Origin: Lichina pygmaea
Taxonomy: Eukaryota > Ascomycota > Lichinomycetes > Lichinales > Lichinaceae
Length of the DNA: 64,000 nt
Assembly: GCA_963422465.1 (NCBI GenBank)
Contig: OY730171.1
Location: 4,236,202-4,300,201, forward strand
Direction: 5' to 3'
The translations under genes were made by a program, and so were the position numbers. The notes below the pieces were generated by a model. The model was not told the origin of the DNA, did not search any database, and worked only from the letters and a program-made list of their open reading frames with translations. Below are positions 1 to 10,551 of the stretch, piece after piece. How positions within the stretch are numbered: the stretch's first letter is position 1; every line of letters begins with the position of its first letter.

Positions 1-1353
1 CTGAAGCTAAAGTCTACTCACTCCAAGTGTTTAGACTGGGCAAGAAAACATGGAATGAAGTTTGCACCTGAAAAGTATGAACTTCTCCATTTTTCTAGAA
101 GAAGAACAGATAATCTTCAGCTCAGTCTAAGACTTGGAGAAGTGGTACTACAGCCTAAGGAAGAAGTGCGTATTCTGGGACTACACTATGATTCCAAGCT
201 TCTCTGGAAAAAACACCAGAAAATCATGTTACAGAAAGCTTCCAAGTTTTTCTCAGCACTTTCCAGAACTACTTTTTCTACATGGGGTCTACCTGTTCTC
301 TCTGCTAGACTTGTCTACACTGCAATACTGAGATCACTTCTCAGCTATGCAGTAGGAGTCTGGTTCAATCCCCACAAAAAACCTTCTAATATTTCTTCTC
401 TAAATCTTTTCCAGACTAAGTGTCTAAAAACTATAGGAGGTGTCTTCAAAGCTACTCCTACATTTCTTATTGAAGGAGAACTATTCCTACCACCTCTTGA
501 TCTTTATTTCAAATTCAGAACAGCAACTTTCCTACAATCCTTCTATTTTTCTAATACTTCTTCTAATCCTCTCTCCTCACTTCTCTATAAGCTCTTTTCC
601 CAGATCACTGTTTTTGTTTCTACTCTGAGAACACCTCCAAAGTCTCTGTCTACTGTCACACCTAACTGGAAAGCAAGATGGCTAGAAGAACTAATCACTA
701 ACCAAGATTACTCTAAGAAACAATTTCAAGAAGTGTTTCAGAAAGAGTGGGAAGCCAGATGGCAGGCAAACAGACAGAAGTGTTCTCCAGTCTGGGAGCT
801 ATTTTGCAGACTACCCCAAAGGAAAAATCTCAAAGTTTTCAAAGACTTGAGAAAAGCTGAAGCTAGTCTTTACTTGCAGATTCTATCAGCAAGGATAGGA
901 CTAGCCAGCTTTCTTTTCAGAGCAAATGTTCCAGACTTCCAATCCCCTCTATGTTCCTGTGGTTTTGGAGAAGAGACTGCTCAACATATCACTTTCTCTT
1001 GTAACAAGTTTCTTACTCAAAGACAGCAAGCCACTTTTCTTTCCTACAATTTCTCTACTTTACTTCAAAAGCCTAAAGTGCTTAAAGAATATCTTCTCTG
1101 GTTTATGTCTTTGAAAAGACTAGACCAGTTTAACTTAGCACACCAACTCTTACCAGAAAACCTATCATCTCTGTGATTTTATTTTCTCCAGACACTGCAT
1201 ATTCTTCCAGATAATTCTCTAGTCTCACCCAAGTCTCAGTTTTTATTCCTTCAAAGGTTTTCTGGGAAAAAAGCATGTATCTAGAAGTTCTGCATGGCTC
1301 ACCAGCCAAATCAGAGTAAGAATAAAATAAAAAATAAATAAATAAAAAATAGA
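1..1353 (+). mobile_element. LINE (non-LTR) retrotransposon, copy A, 3' part
   Basis: The frame is open from the first base to the stop at 1176 and encodes the C-terminal part of a reverse-transcriptase protein, starting just after the catalytic core. Its last third has a C-x-C-x8-H-x4-C cluster (near 950-1000), usual at the C-terminus of fungal LINE ORF2 proteins. A 3' UTR of about 170 bp follows, ending in an A-rich tail of TAAA/AATAA units at 1321-1353. The protein is identical to the C-terminus of copy B on the opposite strand (4591-5763) except for the last residue (Leu here, Pro there). The element continues beyond the left edge. The endonuclease and catalytic RT motifs are not in this copy's visible part. 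It is probably a Tad-like element, but the clade is inferred from general appearance only. Confidence 0.9.
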
Positions 1354-2049
1354 AGAACTCAAGAAGCTTGAGTGCAGGAAGAAGGTGCTTGACAAGTAGT
1401 CAAACCTTATAGCAAGGTAGGTTGAACTACACGTGCTTAGTCACCAGGTCATGACTGAAGCTATAGGGCTGGAAGACAGTAGATATGTAGGACTGGCTGT
1501 AAATAAGCTGGCCCATAGTGATGTAGTTGTGGGACTGTCCCAGGCAGGGATGTCAACTACCCAGATGTACAGAGAGGATTTCAAACTTAGGGGTATCACA
1601 AAGTACTCTGGGAGAAGTGTGCAAGAACTGCAGAAATACCTACATTAATGCAAGCTGGGTTTTGAGATCTCAGAGGTCATAGACAATAAGAAGATAGTTC
1701 TCAAAGTAATGCAGTATCTTGATAGAGCTATTGAGAGCATGATGCAGATCTGTTACAAGAAAGGTGAAATAGAGATAATAACTTAGGACCAGTACAAAAG
1801 TCTTTTCAAAGATCAATTTAAGCATCCAACAAACAGAGAGCTCACAGCACTGTGAAAGTACAACACCAACTATCAATAACCTGGGCAGTCAGTGCAAGAC
1901 TTTGTCAACTATCTGGACAGGCTCAGCAAAGACCTGGGGCTGAAGTCAGATATAGAACATGCTAAGGAACTCCTGATCAAACTACTGCCAGACCTCCAAC
2001 ACAAGATGACTTGAGATCATGACATGCCACAGACTCTTGAGGAAGTGAC

Positions 2050-2379
2050 TGTCACAGTTCTGGCCCAGTTGCATATCTGGCACAAGTCACGCACCTTGCC
2101 GGGAAGTTCCATCTGCACGCACCTTGCCGGGAAGTTCCATCTGCACGCACCTTGCCGGGAAGTTCCATCTGCACTGTTGCCTGTTTGCTCCGCTGTTGCC
2201 TGATCCCCTGCCTATAAGAACTTCTCCTGCTCCCCCAGCTTCTTCTCTTCTTTTCTCTTTTTCTTCCTTCCTTGTCTTTCGTCTTGTACATCAATCCAAG
2301 TCTCAAGTCTCAAGCCAAGTCAGGTCAATGTTACCGAATCAGTTAGGCTCGAGTTCTGCTCTGCCATTGCCTCGTCACA
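2050..2379. mobile_element. solo LTR with 5-bp target duplication
   Basis: The segment begins TGTCACAG and ends CTCGTCACA, so it has TG...CA ends with a short inverted terminal repeat. It is flanked by the direct repeat GTGAC at 2045-2049 and 2380-2384. Inside are a promoter-like TATAAGA near 2211 and a CT-rich tract, typical of U3/R. No internal retrotransposon sequence lies between the flanks, so it is a solo LTR left by LTR-LTR recombination. It interrupts the gag relic, whose reading resumes after it, so it inserted later than that relic. Confidence 0.75.
2088..2171. repeat. three tandem 28-bp units within the solo LTR
   Basis: The unit CACGCACCTTGCCGGGAAGT followed by TCCATCTG is repeated three times with a period of 28 bp and no visible change. 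It sits upstream of the TATA-like box, where LTR enhancer repeats are usually found. Confidence 0.85.
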
Positions 2380-3240
2380 GTGACAAGCTAAGCACTACAC
2401 CTGGAGTTGTACACCAACAACTGGAAGAGAAGTAACTGTTAGACTGACCCAAGACTATTCTCAGAAGACTACAGGTCTCTGCCAACCTCTGGGTATTATC
2501 AGTACAACAGTGAGTCAAAGCTGTGGGTAGGGGGATTAGCACAAAAGCTATACTCCAGGAGTTCACACCTATACAACAGAAATTAAGAGTCTGCCAACAC
2601 ATACTCACACCCAACTGACAGAGGGTTGCAGCTGGACAACTGACCAAATAGGTAAAACTGCAGTCCCAGGGTTCACAGAGTGTGCAAGCTGTTACTGCCT
2701 CAAGAGCAAGAACACAGGAAGCAAGGAAACCTGTACTTTGAATGTGGATCAGCAAACTATCAGGCTGCAGACTACACAATCCAGAAGAACTACAAGCCAA
2801 CACCAGTGACCAACCTTTCTGTACTTATTGCTGGACACAACCAAACCACAGCTGTGAGGTTGATGATGATTTACTTTAATGTCTTCAGAACACCCAGTGT
2901 AAAACATTGGACAGTGCTGGTCAACTCAGACACCAAGGACAACTTTGTGTCACAGTACACAGTCAAGGAACTAGGCCTTGTCCTGCATAGATACACTAGA
3001 GTCTGGACACTGGACAGCCATAAGATAGCCACTTACAGTAACCATAACATTGAGTACTGTCTCACTGACAGCCACAGACAACAACACACTCAAAGCACAT
3101 TATTTATCACTATCAGATTCACAGAGTATAACTTTGTCCTGGGATGACTGTGGCTGATATCCAAGAACCCTGATATCTACTAGACTCAGCACAAAAACTC
3201 TTCCCAGTACCACATCGTCAAAGGACCATCACTTTTGACA

Positions 3241-3878
3241 ATCAGCGGATTTGGTCATAAGTCCTGGAAACCAGTCGCGAAGCTTGCTGAAACCACCCAC
3301 TTCCCAAGAGTGAAAACCCATCACTTTTCTGAATCAGGCCTATTGGTCAAAAGTTGTGATCCCAGAACTCACGTCTTCTTGCTTCAACTACCAACCACCC
3401 AGCCACAACAAGAGTGAGAGGGACCAGAGGTATTCTGAAGGACTGGGCAAAGCCCTACCTACCTTGGAACAATCAGCCCTGAGACTAAAACTCAGGATTG
3501 AGCCAGCACTCCCAGTCTATCAGAGATAAAACACGAAACCTCTCCTAAAAGTGAGAAACACCCACCAACAAGGAGATCAGGGCTCCCAGGATAAGAGGAA
3601 TAGTTTAGAGCTTGCCTCTAGTGCTGGTAGAGTTGAAAAACTCTAGGAAAGCTCAGGCAGGGGGTGTGGTCCCTAGCTTGAGTTAATACAACCAGATTTC
3701 CCTAGAGTCTAGTTGGAAAAGACTGCCCAGGAAAGTACAGTCTTGGGGAGTGGTCCCAGGATTGTGCAACTACTGCTAGGAACCAGGTGACCCTTTGCGA
3801 ACAACTGGAAGAAGCCTCCAAAAGAGCCTCACCAATCCCAGCCAAAAAGAACTGCTGGAAGACACCCAAAATCACATA
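3241..3878 (+). other. probable 5' UTR of LINE ORF1; no gene
   Basis: I see no coding sequence. The stretch has the same base composition as the ORF1 that follows and probably is that element's 5' untranslated region, but its 5' boundary against the gag relic cannot be fixed by eye. Confidence 0.4.
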
Positions 3879-4418
3879 ATGTCAAAGAAAAAACCAGAGA
3901 AAGAGAAAGAAAACCAGCCTTCTCCAAGCTCCCAGCAACCCCCAGTGGCTAACTCCCTGACAGACCAATCCCAGACTCAAGAAAAAGAAGAAGAGAAGGG
4001 GCTGACACCTCCCCAGCTAGTGGAAGAATGGCTTATCCACACAAAAGCTCCCCAACACATCAAAAAAGCATGGGATAGTATTCTGTCCAAAGTGGCAGAA
4101 GCTCTGGACAAAGATGTCTCTACTCACTCACCTAACTCCCAGAGTCTCCAGAAGATACTTGAGAGACTGGACAGCATTGAGAAACAAGTCCAAAAACAAA
4201 ACACCAAGCCAACATATGCCCAGGCAGCCCAGAAAACAGTAGGACAGGAAATCCCTGTTCCAACCAGAATCCACAGTGAAATCACTATCAGACCTGGAAC
4301 TCAGACTGGCCAGCTAGCAAACAGAACACCAGCCCAGCTTATGGAAGCTCTCAAGAAGAAAACACCACTCTCCTGCCAAAAAGAAATAAGAGCAGCCAGA
4401 AAACTACCCTCAGGAGAT
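3879..4418 (+). pseudogene. LINE ORF1 (gag-like) fragment, interrupted by LINE copy B
   Basis: The first ATG in this frame is at 3879; the frame is open from about 3795. The product is hydrophilic and rich in Lys, Glu and Gln: a KKKPEKEKENQ basic/acidic head, a central region with a heptad-like LEKQ segment (LERLDSIEKQVQKQ), and a PTYAQAAQK motif common before the RNA-binding domain of fungal LINE ORF1 proteins. The frame breaks at LPSGDI, exactly where the oligo-T (inverted tail) of copy B starts at about 4421, so copy B inserted here in the opposite orientation. The rest of ORF1 was not found to the right of copy B, so the right part was lost or rearranged. Confidence 0.7.
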
Positions 4419-4420
4419 AT

Positions 4421-6525
4421 TATTTTATTTTATTTTATTTTATTCTTACTCTGATTTGGCTGGTGAGCCATGCAGAACTTCTAGATACATACTTTTTTTT
4501 CCCAGAAAACCTTTGGAGGAATAAAAACTGAGACTTGGGTAAGACTAGGGAATTATCTGGGAGAATATGCAGTGTCTGGAGAAAATAAAATCACGGAGAT
4601 GATAGGTTTTCTGGTAAGAGTTGGTGTGCTAAGTTAAACTGGTCTAGTCTTTTCAAAGACATAAACCAGAGAAGATATTCTTTAAGCACTTTAGGCTTTT
4701 GAAGTAAAGTAGAGAAATTGTAGGAAAGAAAAGTGGCTTGCTGTCTTTGAGTAAGAAACTTGTTACAAGAGAAAGTGATATGTTGAGCAGTCTCTTCTCC
4801 AAAACCACAGGAACATAGAGGGGATTGGAAGTCTGGAACATTTGCTCTGAAAAGAAAGCTGGCTAGTCCTATCCTTGCTGATAGAATCTGCAAGTAAAGA
4901 CTAGCTTCAGCTTTTCTCAAGTCTTTGAAAACTTTGAGATTTTTCCTTTGGGGTAGTCTGCAAAATAGCTCCCAGACTGGAGAACACTTCTGTCTGTTTG
5001 CCTGCCATCTGGCTTCCCACTCTTTCTGAAACACTTCTTGAAATTGTTTCTTAGAGTAATCTTGGTTAGTGATTAGTTCTTCTAGCCATCTTGCTTTCCA
5101 GTTAGGTGTGACAGTAGACAGAGACTTTGGAGGTGTTCTCAGAGTAGAAACAAAAACAGTGATCTGGGAAAAGAGCTTATAGAGAAGTGAGGAGAGAGGA
5201 TTAGAAGAAGTATTAGAAAAATAGAAGGATTGTAGGAAAGTTGCTGTTCTGAATTTGAAATAAAGATCAAGAGGTGGTAGGAATAGTTCTCCTTCAATAA
5301 GAAATGTAGGAGTAGCTTTGAAGACACCTCCTATAGTTTTTAGACACTTAGTCTGGAAAAGATTTAGAGAAGAAATATTAGAAGGTTTTTTGTGGGGATT
5401 GAACCAGACTCCTACTGCATAGCTGAGAAGTGATCTCAGTATTGCAGTGTAGACAAGTCTAGCAGAGAGAACAGGTAGACCCCATGTAGAAAAAGTAGTT
5501 CTGGAAAGTGCTGAGAAAAACTTGGAAGCTTTCTGTAACATGATTTTCTGGTGTTTTTTCCAGAGAAGCTTGGAATCATAGTGTAGTCCCAGAATACGCA
5601 CTTCTTCCTTAGGCTGTAGTACCACTTCTCCAAGTCTTAGACTGAGCTGAAGATTATCTGTTCTTCTTCTAGAAAAATGGAGAAGTTCATACTTTTCAGG
5701 TGCAAACTTCATTCCATGTTTTCTTGCCCAGTCTAAACACTTGGAGTGAGTAGACTTTAGCTTCAGGAGATTGCTTTTAAGAGAAGGGGAAAATGCCAGA
5801 AGGTTTGTGTCATCTGCAAAGCCCAGAGCTGATACTCCTTTCTCTGGTGTATGAACAATATTATGAAGATCTGAAATATAGAAAAGAAATAAAATAGGAG
5901 AGAGAGGTGAACCTTGAGGGACTCCACAGTGTACTGGAAACAAAGAAGACTCTGAATCATCAAAAACAAGAGAGGTTTTTCTTTGGGTAGTGAAAGAAAA
6001 GATCCAGTTAACAAACCAGCTGGGGATTCCTTTTCTCTCCAGGATTTTCTTGAGAATTTCTGGCAGAACTCTATCATAAGCTCCTGAGATATCCAGAGAA
6101 AGAAGACTGGCTACCATTCCTTCCTTCCAGACTTTTTCAACTTGGGAAGTGAGTAGAAATAGTGCAGACTCAGTTGATCTTCCTTTTCTGAAGCCCATCT
6201 GGATTTCTGGTAGTAGGTTTTCTTTCTCAGCCAGTTCACTTAGCTTTGTGGCTGCCAGAGCTTCCATCAGCTTCCCAATTGTGTTGAGAAGTGCTATTGG
6301 CCTCCAAGCTTTGGCATAGCAATAGGATCCTTTGCTAGACTTTCTCAAGCATATTGTTCTGGCTGCTTTGTATCTGTCAGGGAGTTCTTCTATTAGTGAC
6401 AAGAGAGTCCTATCACTATACCTGAGGGTGCTGTGTTCATCTGTGATGATCTTCTCCAACACACACTTCTGTCCCACATCTCCACTGTTGTGTGGTGGTG
6501 ATGCTATCTCTCTGGTGAGAGATTA
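4421..6525 (-). mobile_element. LINE retrotransposon copy B, 5'-truncated, RT intact
   Basis: The minus-strand frame is open from 6522 down to a stop at 4591-4593. Counting from the GTG at 6477 (there is no in-frame ATG at that end), the 628 residues contain the RT motifs in order: AKAWRPIALL near 55, LDISGAYDRV near 128 (catalytic Asp), GVPQGSPLSP near 185, and FADD at 220-223. A C-terminal C-x-C-x8-H-x4-C cluster follows. The AP endonuclease domain expected upstream is missing, so the copy is 5'-truncated and cannot move itself. The 3' UTR and AATAA-type tail run to 4421. Position 6525 is only the limit of the open frame. I could not find a clean target duplication. Confidence 0.9.
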
Positions 6526-7119
6526 TCTCTCCCTTGCTGGAGGGAGTCCCCCTCCTGGATGGCTGGGAGGTGCTGGCCTTTGGTTGGCCAGATCCATCAT
6601 TTTGTTGTCTTGTTGTGACAATTCACTGGTAGTCCTCTTGCCACAAAGAGCTCTGCCCAAGCCAGTCATCATGAACAGACTACTTCTTTTTTTGGTAAGA
6701 TCTGAGCGAACAAAACTGTGAGAATGTTACCAGCAGTGTGCTCAGGTGACTGCTTGGTGGGAAGGATCAAGTGTGTTGCTAGAATTGTTTGCTGGTCTCC
6801 AAAGAGAACAGTGAGAGTGGCTCTATATACTATAGAGCTGAGAACAGAGCATCTAGCTAAGCAACCCCAACCAATCTCCAAGCCACTGCACAGCTGTCTC
6901 AAGTAGCTGGCTAGTTGTGGCTGGTCACAGCTGGCTTGTGTTGGCTATGCAGGTCAGAGCTGTATTCCTCTATTGGTCATGTGAGTAGAGCTGTATCATA
7001 TGATCAACAGATGCAGGGCTGCCAGATGTGGGCTATTGTAAGTAGTTGTTGTGACAGGACCTTACATGTGTAGTGTTGCTATTTGAAGTAGCTGCTATAT
7101 ACTCACTTCCTCAGACACT
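6526..7119. other. no gene seen
   Basis: Moderately AT-rich DNA between two LINE fragments, with short interrupted frames only. It may be flank or further TE debris; nothing is recognisable. Confidence 0.4.
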
Positions 7120-7131
7120 ATAGAATACTCT

Positions 7132-7639
7132 CTGAAGCTCTACAAAAAGTTACAGAAAGCTGAGGCAAGTCTGCTACTGCAAATCAGGACTGGAAGAATT
7201 AGTCTGGCAAGTTTTCTTTTCAGAGCTGGAGTTCCTGACTTCCCTACCCTACTATGTGTGTGTGGCCAAGCAGAAGAAACTGCAAAACATATCACCTCTT
7301 CATGTTCTCTTTATTCAAGACAAAGACAACAAGTCTCTTTTAATCCCCAAGACTTCACTATTATTTCAAACCCAGAGCTTCTACAGAAGTTCTTGTACCG
7401 GTTTATGTTTTTGAAAAGACTAAACCAGTTTAATCTGGCTTTCAAACTCCACTATTCCCAATCTAATACCTAGATTCTCTTCTCTTACCAGAAACTTCAA
7501 GATTCTTTTTGTTACATTCCCTAGTCACACCCTGCCTTCAGTTTTTATCTCTTCAAAGGTTTTCTGAAGGAGTTTACTATTAGCTAGAAGATCTGCATGG
7601 CTGTAAAGCTACTACCAGTGTAAGAATCAAATAAAAAAA
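7132..7639 (+). mobile_element. third LINE relic, severely 5'-truncated, with 12-bp TSD
   Basis: Translation across 7132-7473 gives a diverged match to the C-terminus of the LINE protein in copies A and B: a C-x-C cluster followed by EETAKHITSSC, then FLKRLNQFNLAFKLH before the stop at 7473. The 3' UTR also resembles copies A and B and ends in an A-rich tail at about 7630-7640. The direct repeat ATAGAATACTCT at 7120-7131 and 7640-7651 is a target-site duplication, so both ends are fixed. It is an older insertion than A and B and is dead on arrival. Confidence 0.85.
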
Positions 7640-7651
7640 ATAGAATACTCT

Positions 7652-8396
7652 ATGTACAGTGATAGGCAGCTGACAGGCTCTAAAACTCAGCTGCTGCTAT
7701 AGAGTGCCCAGGACACTATAGCAGCTATGTGGTGTCCAGACACACTAACTAGAGTACAGTGCCATGAATCTTTTTGGTGATGTGGATAACTTTTTTGCTG
7801 TTGTTGTATAATGTGTTCAGTCTGCAGAGCTATTCTCCCCAGCAATCTGGGTGCTTTTATATACAGAGGTTCTTGGGGGGGGGTGTTCTGCCTGATGGGT
7901 ATTGTGCTCTGTCTGCTGTCTGCTCTGTTGGCAGATCAAGCGGAGTGGGCAGGTCAGCTCTGTGCTCTGTCTGCTCTGTCTGATCTGTAGAGAGAGCAGA
8001 TCACCACGGGTCGATGTTGTTCTGTCCTCGCTTAGGTCTCGTGACCTGAGCCGTAACACTTGACTGCCGTGACTGCCAAGCAGCCACTCTCTTTGTTTTA
8101 GTCTCTCGGTAATGGCACCTGCCCAGAGGCCGCAGAGGAGGTTTTCATCCTAGGGACAGGTGACTAGTCACCTGGACCAAAGGTTTCCTTACCACTTTCA
8201 TAGTTTCCCAGCATAATCTAGCTTAGCTAGTTTTAGAATAGTGTAGGATCTCAATACAATACAGTAGCTCGACCCCCCGGCGCAAAACACACAACAAAGC
8301 TCGCCACTTGCCTGTTCATCGTCTAACAGTCTCCACCACGATCCGTGACCCAATCTCCATGCTCCCCTGCCACGCCTGTCGGACGCGTGGCCGTTC
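7652..8396. other. no gene; low-complexity CTCTGT-rich segment
   Basis: No coding sequence recognised. Around 7905-7990 there is a degenerate repeat of TCTGTCTGCTCTGT, and a run of nine Gs lies near 7875. A possible TATATA at 7858 gives it the look of an LTR or promoter remnant, but no terminal repeats or duplication support that. Confidence 0.4.
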
Positions 8397-9236
8397 TCAC
8401 ACATGTGGATCTTGTTGTTGACTAGGCCGACGATGGACGAGGACGACGCTATCGGCCCAAGGCTTCACCGTCGGCGGAACATCGACGTAGGCGGACTTGG
8501 TGTAGCACTTCTTGCTGGATCTGATATAAGTCGCTCCCTTGCACCCGGGCATTTCGGCACACTTCCTCGTGCAAATGCCCAGGTTTTGTGCATACACCAT
8601 TTTCAGGTTCTTCGACATCAGGCCCATACCGCAGTAGAACCTGAACTGCTCGCCAAAGTTGCAACGAACCTTCCCGGTCAGGGATGGGCATCTCTCTTCC
8701 GTCGGGTTGTACTGAGGACAAGCCTCGGACGAGCTGTGGATGTAATTGGCCTTGACGCTGGGGCTTGAGTCGATGATGTACTCGGACTTCAAGGAGCAGA
8801 CAAAATCCCTGTGGTTCCAGTCCACCCCGACGCACTCCTCGTTCTCGGAGCAGATGTCAACGCAGGCGACAAAGGAGTTGGTCGTCACCTCCTCCTCTAC
8901 CGGTATGTCCTTGCGGGCTGTCTGGGTGCTGCAGTAGAGCTTGTGCAGGTCATGATTGGGTGTGACACGTGTGTTGCCGTCGAGCGAGGGGCACTCGTAG
9001 ATGTCGTCGGCGTACGAGCCCTGGTCCTTGCAGGTCCACTCGAACTCGTGACTCACCGGGCAACTGCCCGTCGGTGGGTGGATGCTTCCCTTGGTCAGGT
9101 GGACAAGCTCCTCATGGCCAGGCCGGGGGGACGAGCCCATGGCGACCTGGACGTTGATGTGGTTGACGGACGCATACGAGGCCGACGTTCCTGCCAGCCA
9201 GGTACTGGCGACAAGGACGAGCGTGCCGATGGCCAT
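8397..9236 (-). CDS. secreted PAN/apple-type cysteine-rich protein
   Basis: A single exon encodes 279 residues from the ATG at 9236. Residues 1-22 form a signal peptide (MAIGTLVLVASTWLAG...). The mature part has two similar cysteine-rich modules, at about 58-165 and 172-270. Each carries a C-x3-C-x5-C core followed by an aromatic/Cys-Leu stretch (CVDICSENEEC at about 125, CTRKCAEMPGC at about 222), the pattern of fungal PAN/apple domains that bind protein or carbohydrate at the cell surface. The C-terminus is short and polar with no GPI or membrane signal. It lies next to the transposon island and has no recognisable partner. The domain call is by motif, not by search; a secreted adhesion or effector role is inference. 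Confidence 0.7.
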   Translation of the reverse strand: MAIGTLVLVASTWLAGTSASYASVNHINVQVAMGSSPRPGHEELVHLTKGSIHPPTGSCPVSHEFEWTCKDQGSYADDIYECPSLDGNTRVTPNHDLHKLYCSTQTARKDIPVEEEVTTNSFVACVDICSENEECVGVDWNHRDFVCSLKSEYIIDSSPSVKANYIHSSSEACPQYNPTEERCPSLTGKVRCNFGEQFRFYCGMGLMSKNLKMVYAQNLGICTRKCAEMPGCKGATYIRSSKKCYTKSAYVDVPPTVKPWADSVVLVHRRPSQQQDPHV

Positions 9237-10122
9237 TGCGAATGTGGAATGGGTTGGACCGCGCAAAGTTTAAACGGCACTGATACCTGAGCCCAGTGAA
9301 CAATGAGGACTGAGGCTCGGGAGTACGTTACGTACCGACGTCTCTCTCGTCGTTTGCGAGGCGGCCCTTCAACGGTGGAGGCTTAGAGTCCGGACGGAGA
9401 CCGAGGCTTTAATAGTAGTGGAACGGCCTTGAGGGCTCCCATGATTCCCTGGCCGGCTTGAACTGTGACGATGCAATTATCAGCACTTCCATACTTACGT
9501 AACCTACGTAGCGGTGTGCGACATGTCTGCAGGCGCCACTTTGAGCAGGACAACCCTCATCAGGACAGCGAATATGGATTGGAAGCGCAGACCGCGTAAC
9601 TAGTTCTGGCATCGGGGTGCTGGGGAGACCATCAATGGTTTGGTAGACGTCTAATCGGTGGCTGACGTGGCTGTCTTGATTTGGTGGTCATCCCCCGACG
9701 ATTCATGCGGGTGTTCAACATTCCCTGCCGAGTGCGGCGACCCTTGCGTCGGTTGGGAACCCTCACATATATTGATCAACCTCCTTCTGGAATTGTGGGG
9801 GTTGTTGCGGGGTCAAGCCAATGTCACGACAAAGTAGGCTAGAGCGGAACTGAGCCAAAAGACTAGCGATATTACGTGGATAACTGCGATGCACCCGCGT
9901 GCTTAGCCAGGATCTGACTGACTAAGCGCCCGGTCGGGCAACTAGCTCCTGACAGTGATCATGTGATGCTCAGTATCACCCAACACTCACTTGAGCAATC
10001 AAGCACCCTCTTGACAAAAAGTTGAATAACTCCATGGAGTGCCTGAATTCCTGTCGGAATAGTCTCAAGCTTAGATATACGATAGAATAGCATACAGAGA
10101 AGAGATATTGAGTAACAGAAGT
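9237..10122. other. no gene seen
   Basis: About 900 bp of intergenic sequence without a supported frame. Its left end is the promoter region of the apple-domain gene. Confidence 0.5.
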
Positions 10123-10551
10123 TTAGTATACAAAGTGTGATAGCTTCTTCAAGACTTGGCCACATGAATTCAGTTTTGGAGTCTCCTTCTCAGAGCTCCA
10201 CTCATCTCTGTCATCATCAACAACAGAAGCTTTGAGTTTGTTGCTTGGTGGAGAAGATTCCTCAATAGTCTCTGAGAGTTCCTGGACCTTCTTCTTTCCT
10301 TGTGCCTGCTTCTTGGCCCTCTCATTGGCTTTCACCTGGGCAGTCTCTTTGGTCTTCTCTTCTCTTGCCACTCGACAAGCTGACAAGGGAGTGCTTTTCA
10401 GGTGTTCAAACACTCTACTACATGTTCCACCTGCATACTTCAGTGAAAAGCCCTTGCCGACCCTTGATACAGTCCAGGAACAGCCTTTCAGACTTGTCGG
10501 GGTTATCCAGAACTGTCCTGGCTGTTTGTCTTGCGTGACCATCCCCAGCAC
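10123..10551 (-). pseudogene. BED-finger-like transposase or regulator relic
   Basis: A minus-strand frame of about 142 residues has no convincing start. Its middle reads GGTCSRVFEHLKSTPLSAC, resembling the second half of a BED-type zinc finger (gap, C, RxxxHL, C) as found at the N-terminus of hAT-like transposases, but the first Cys pair is lost. A Lys/Glu/Gln-rich helical segment (EEKTKETAQVKANERAKKQ) follows and the frame ends without a catalytic domain. The composition is AT-richer than the neighbours. I read it as a remnant of a transposon-derived gene; a small lineage-specific gene is also possible. Confidence 0.35.

Larger units (their letters stand above)
1433..3240 (+). pseudogene. 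decayed Ty3/gypsy-type gag-protease relic
   Basis: Reading across several stops gives a recognisable gag capsid: a motif like KYSGRSVQELQKYLH near 1590-1645, then segments around 1780-2040 with QSVQDFVNYLDRL-like and LLIKLLPDLQ-like stretches. A degenerate zinc knuckle (C, H and C partly lost) lies near 2735-2800. A retroviral-type aspartic protease follows near 2895-3150, with the active-site triplet altered to NSD and a terminal FVLG. Multiple stops, no polymerase, no integrase and an internal solo LTR at 2050-2379 show it is dead. The family assignment rests on gag and protease order; the polymerase that would prove Ty3/gypsy is absent. Confidence 0.7.

Noticed and set aside
7049-8060. Possible second solo LTR from a TGTGACAG at 7050 to a GTAACA near 8058 with a TATATA between
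   Set aside because: The flanking five bases do not match for any choice of ends, and the LINE relic inside would have to be explained separately.
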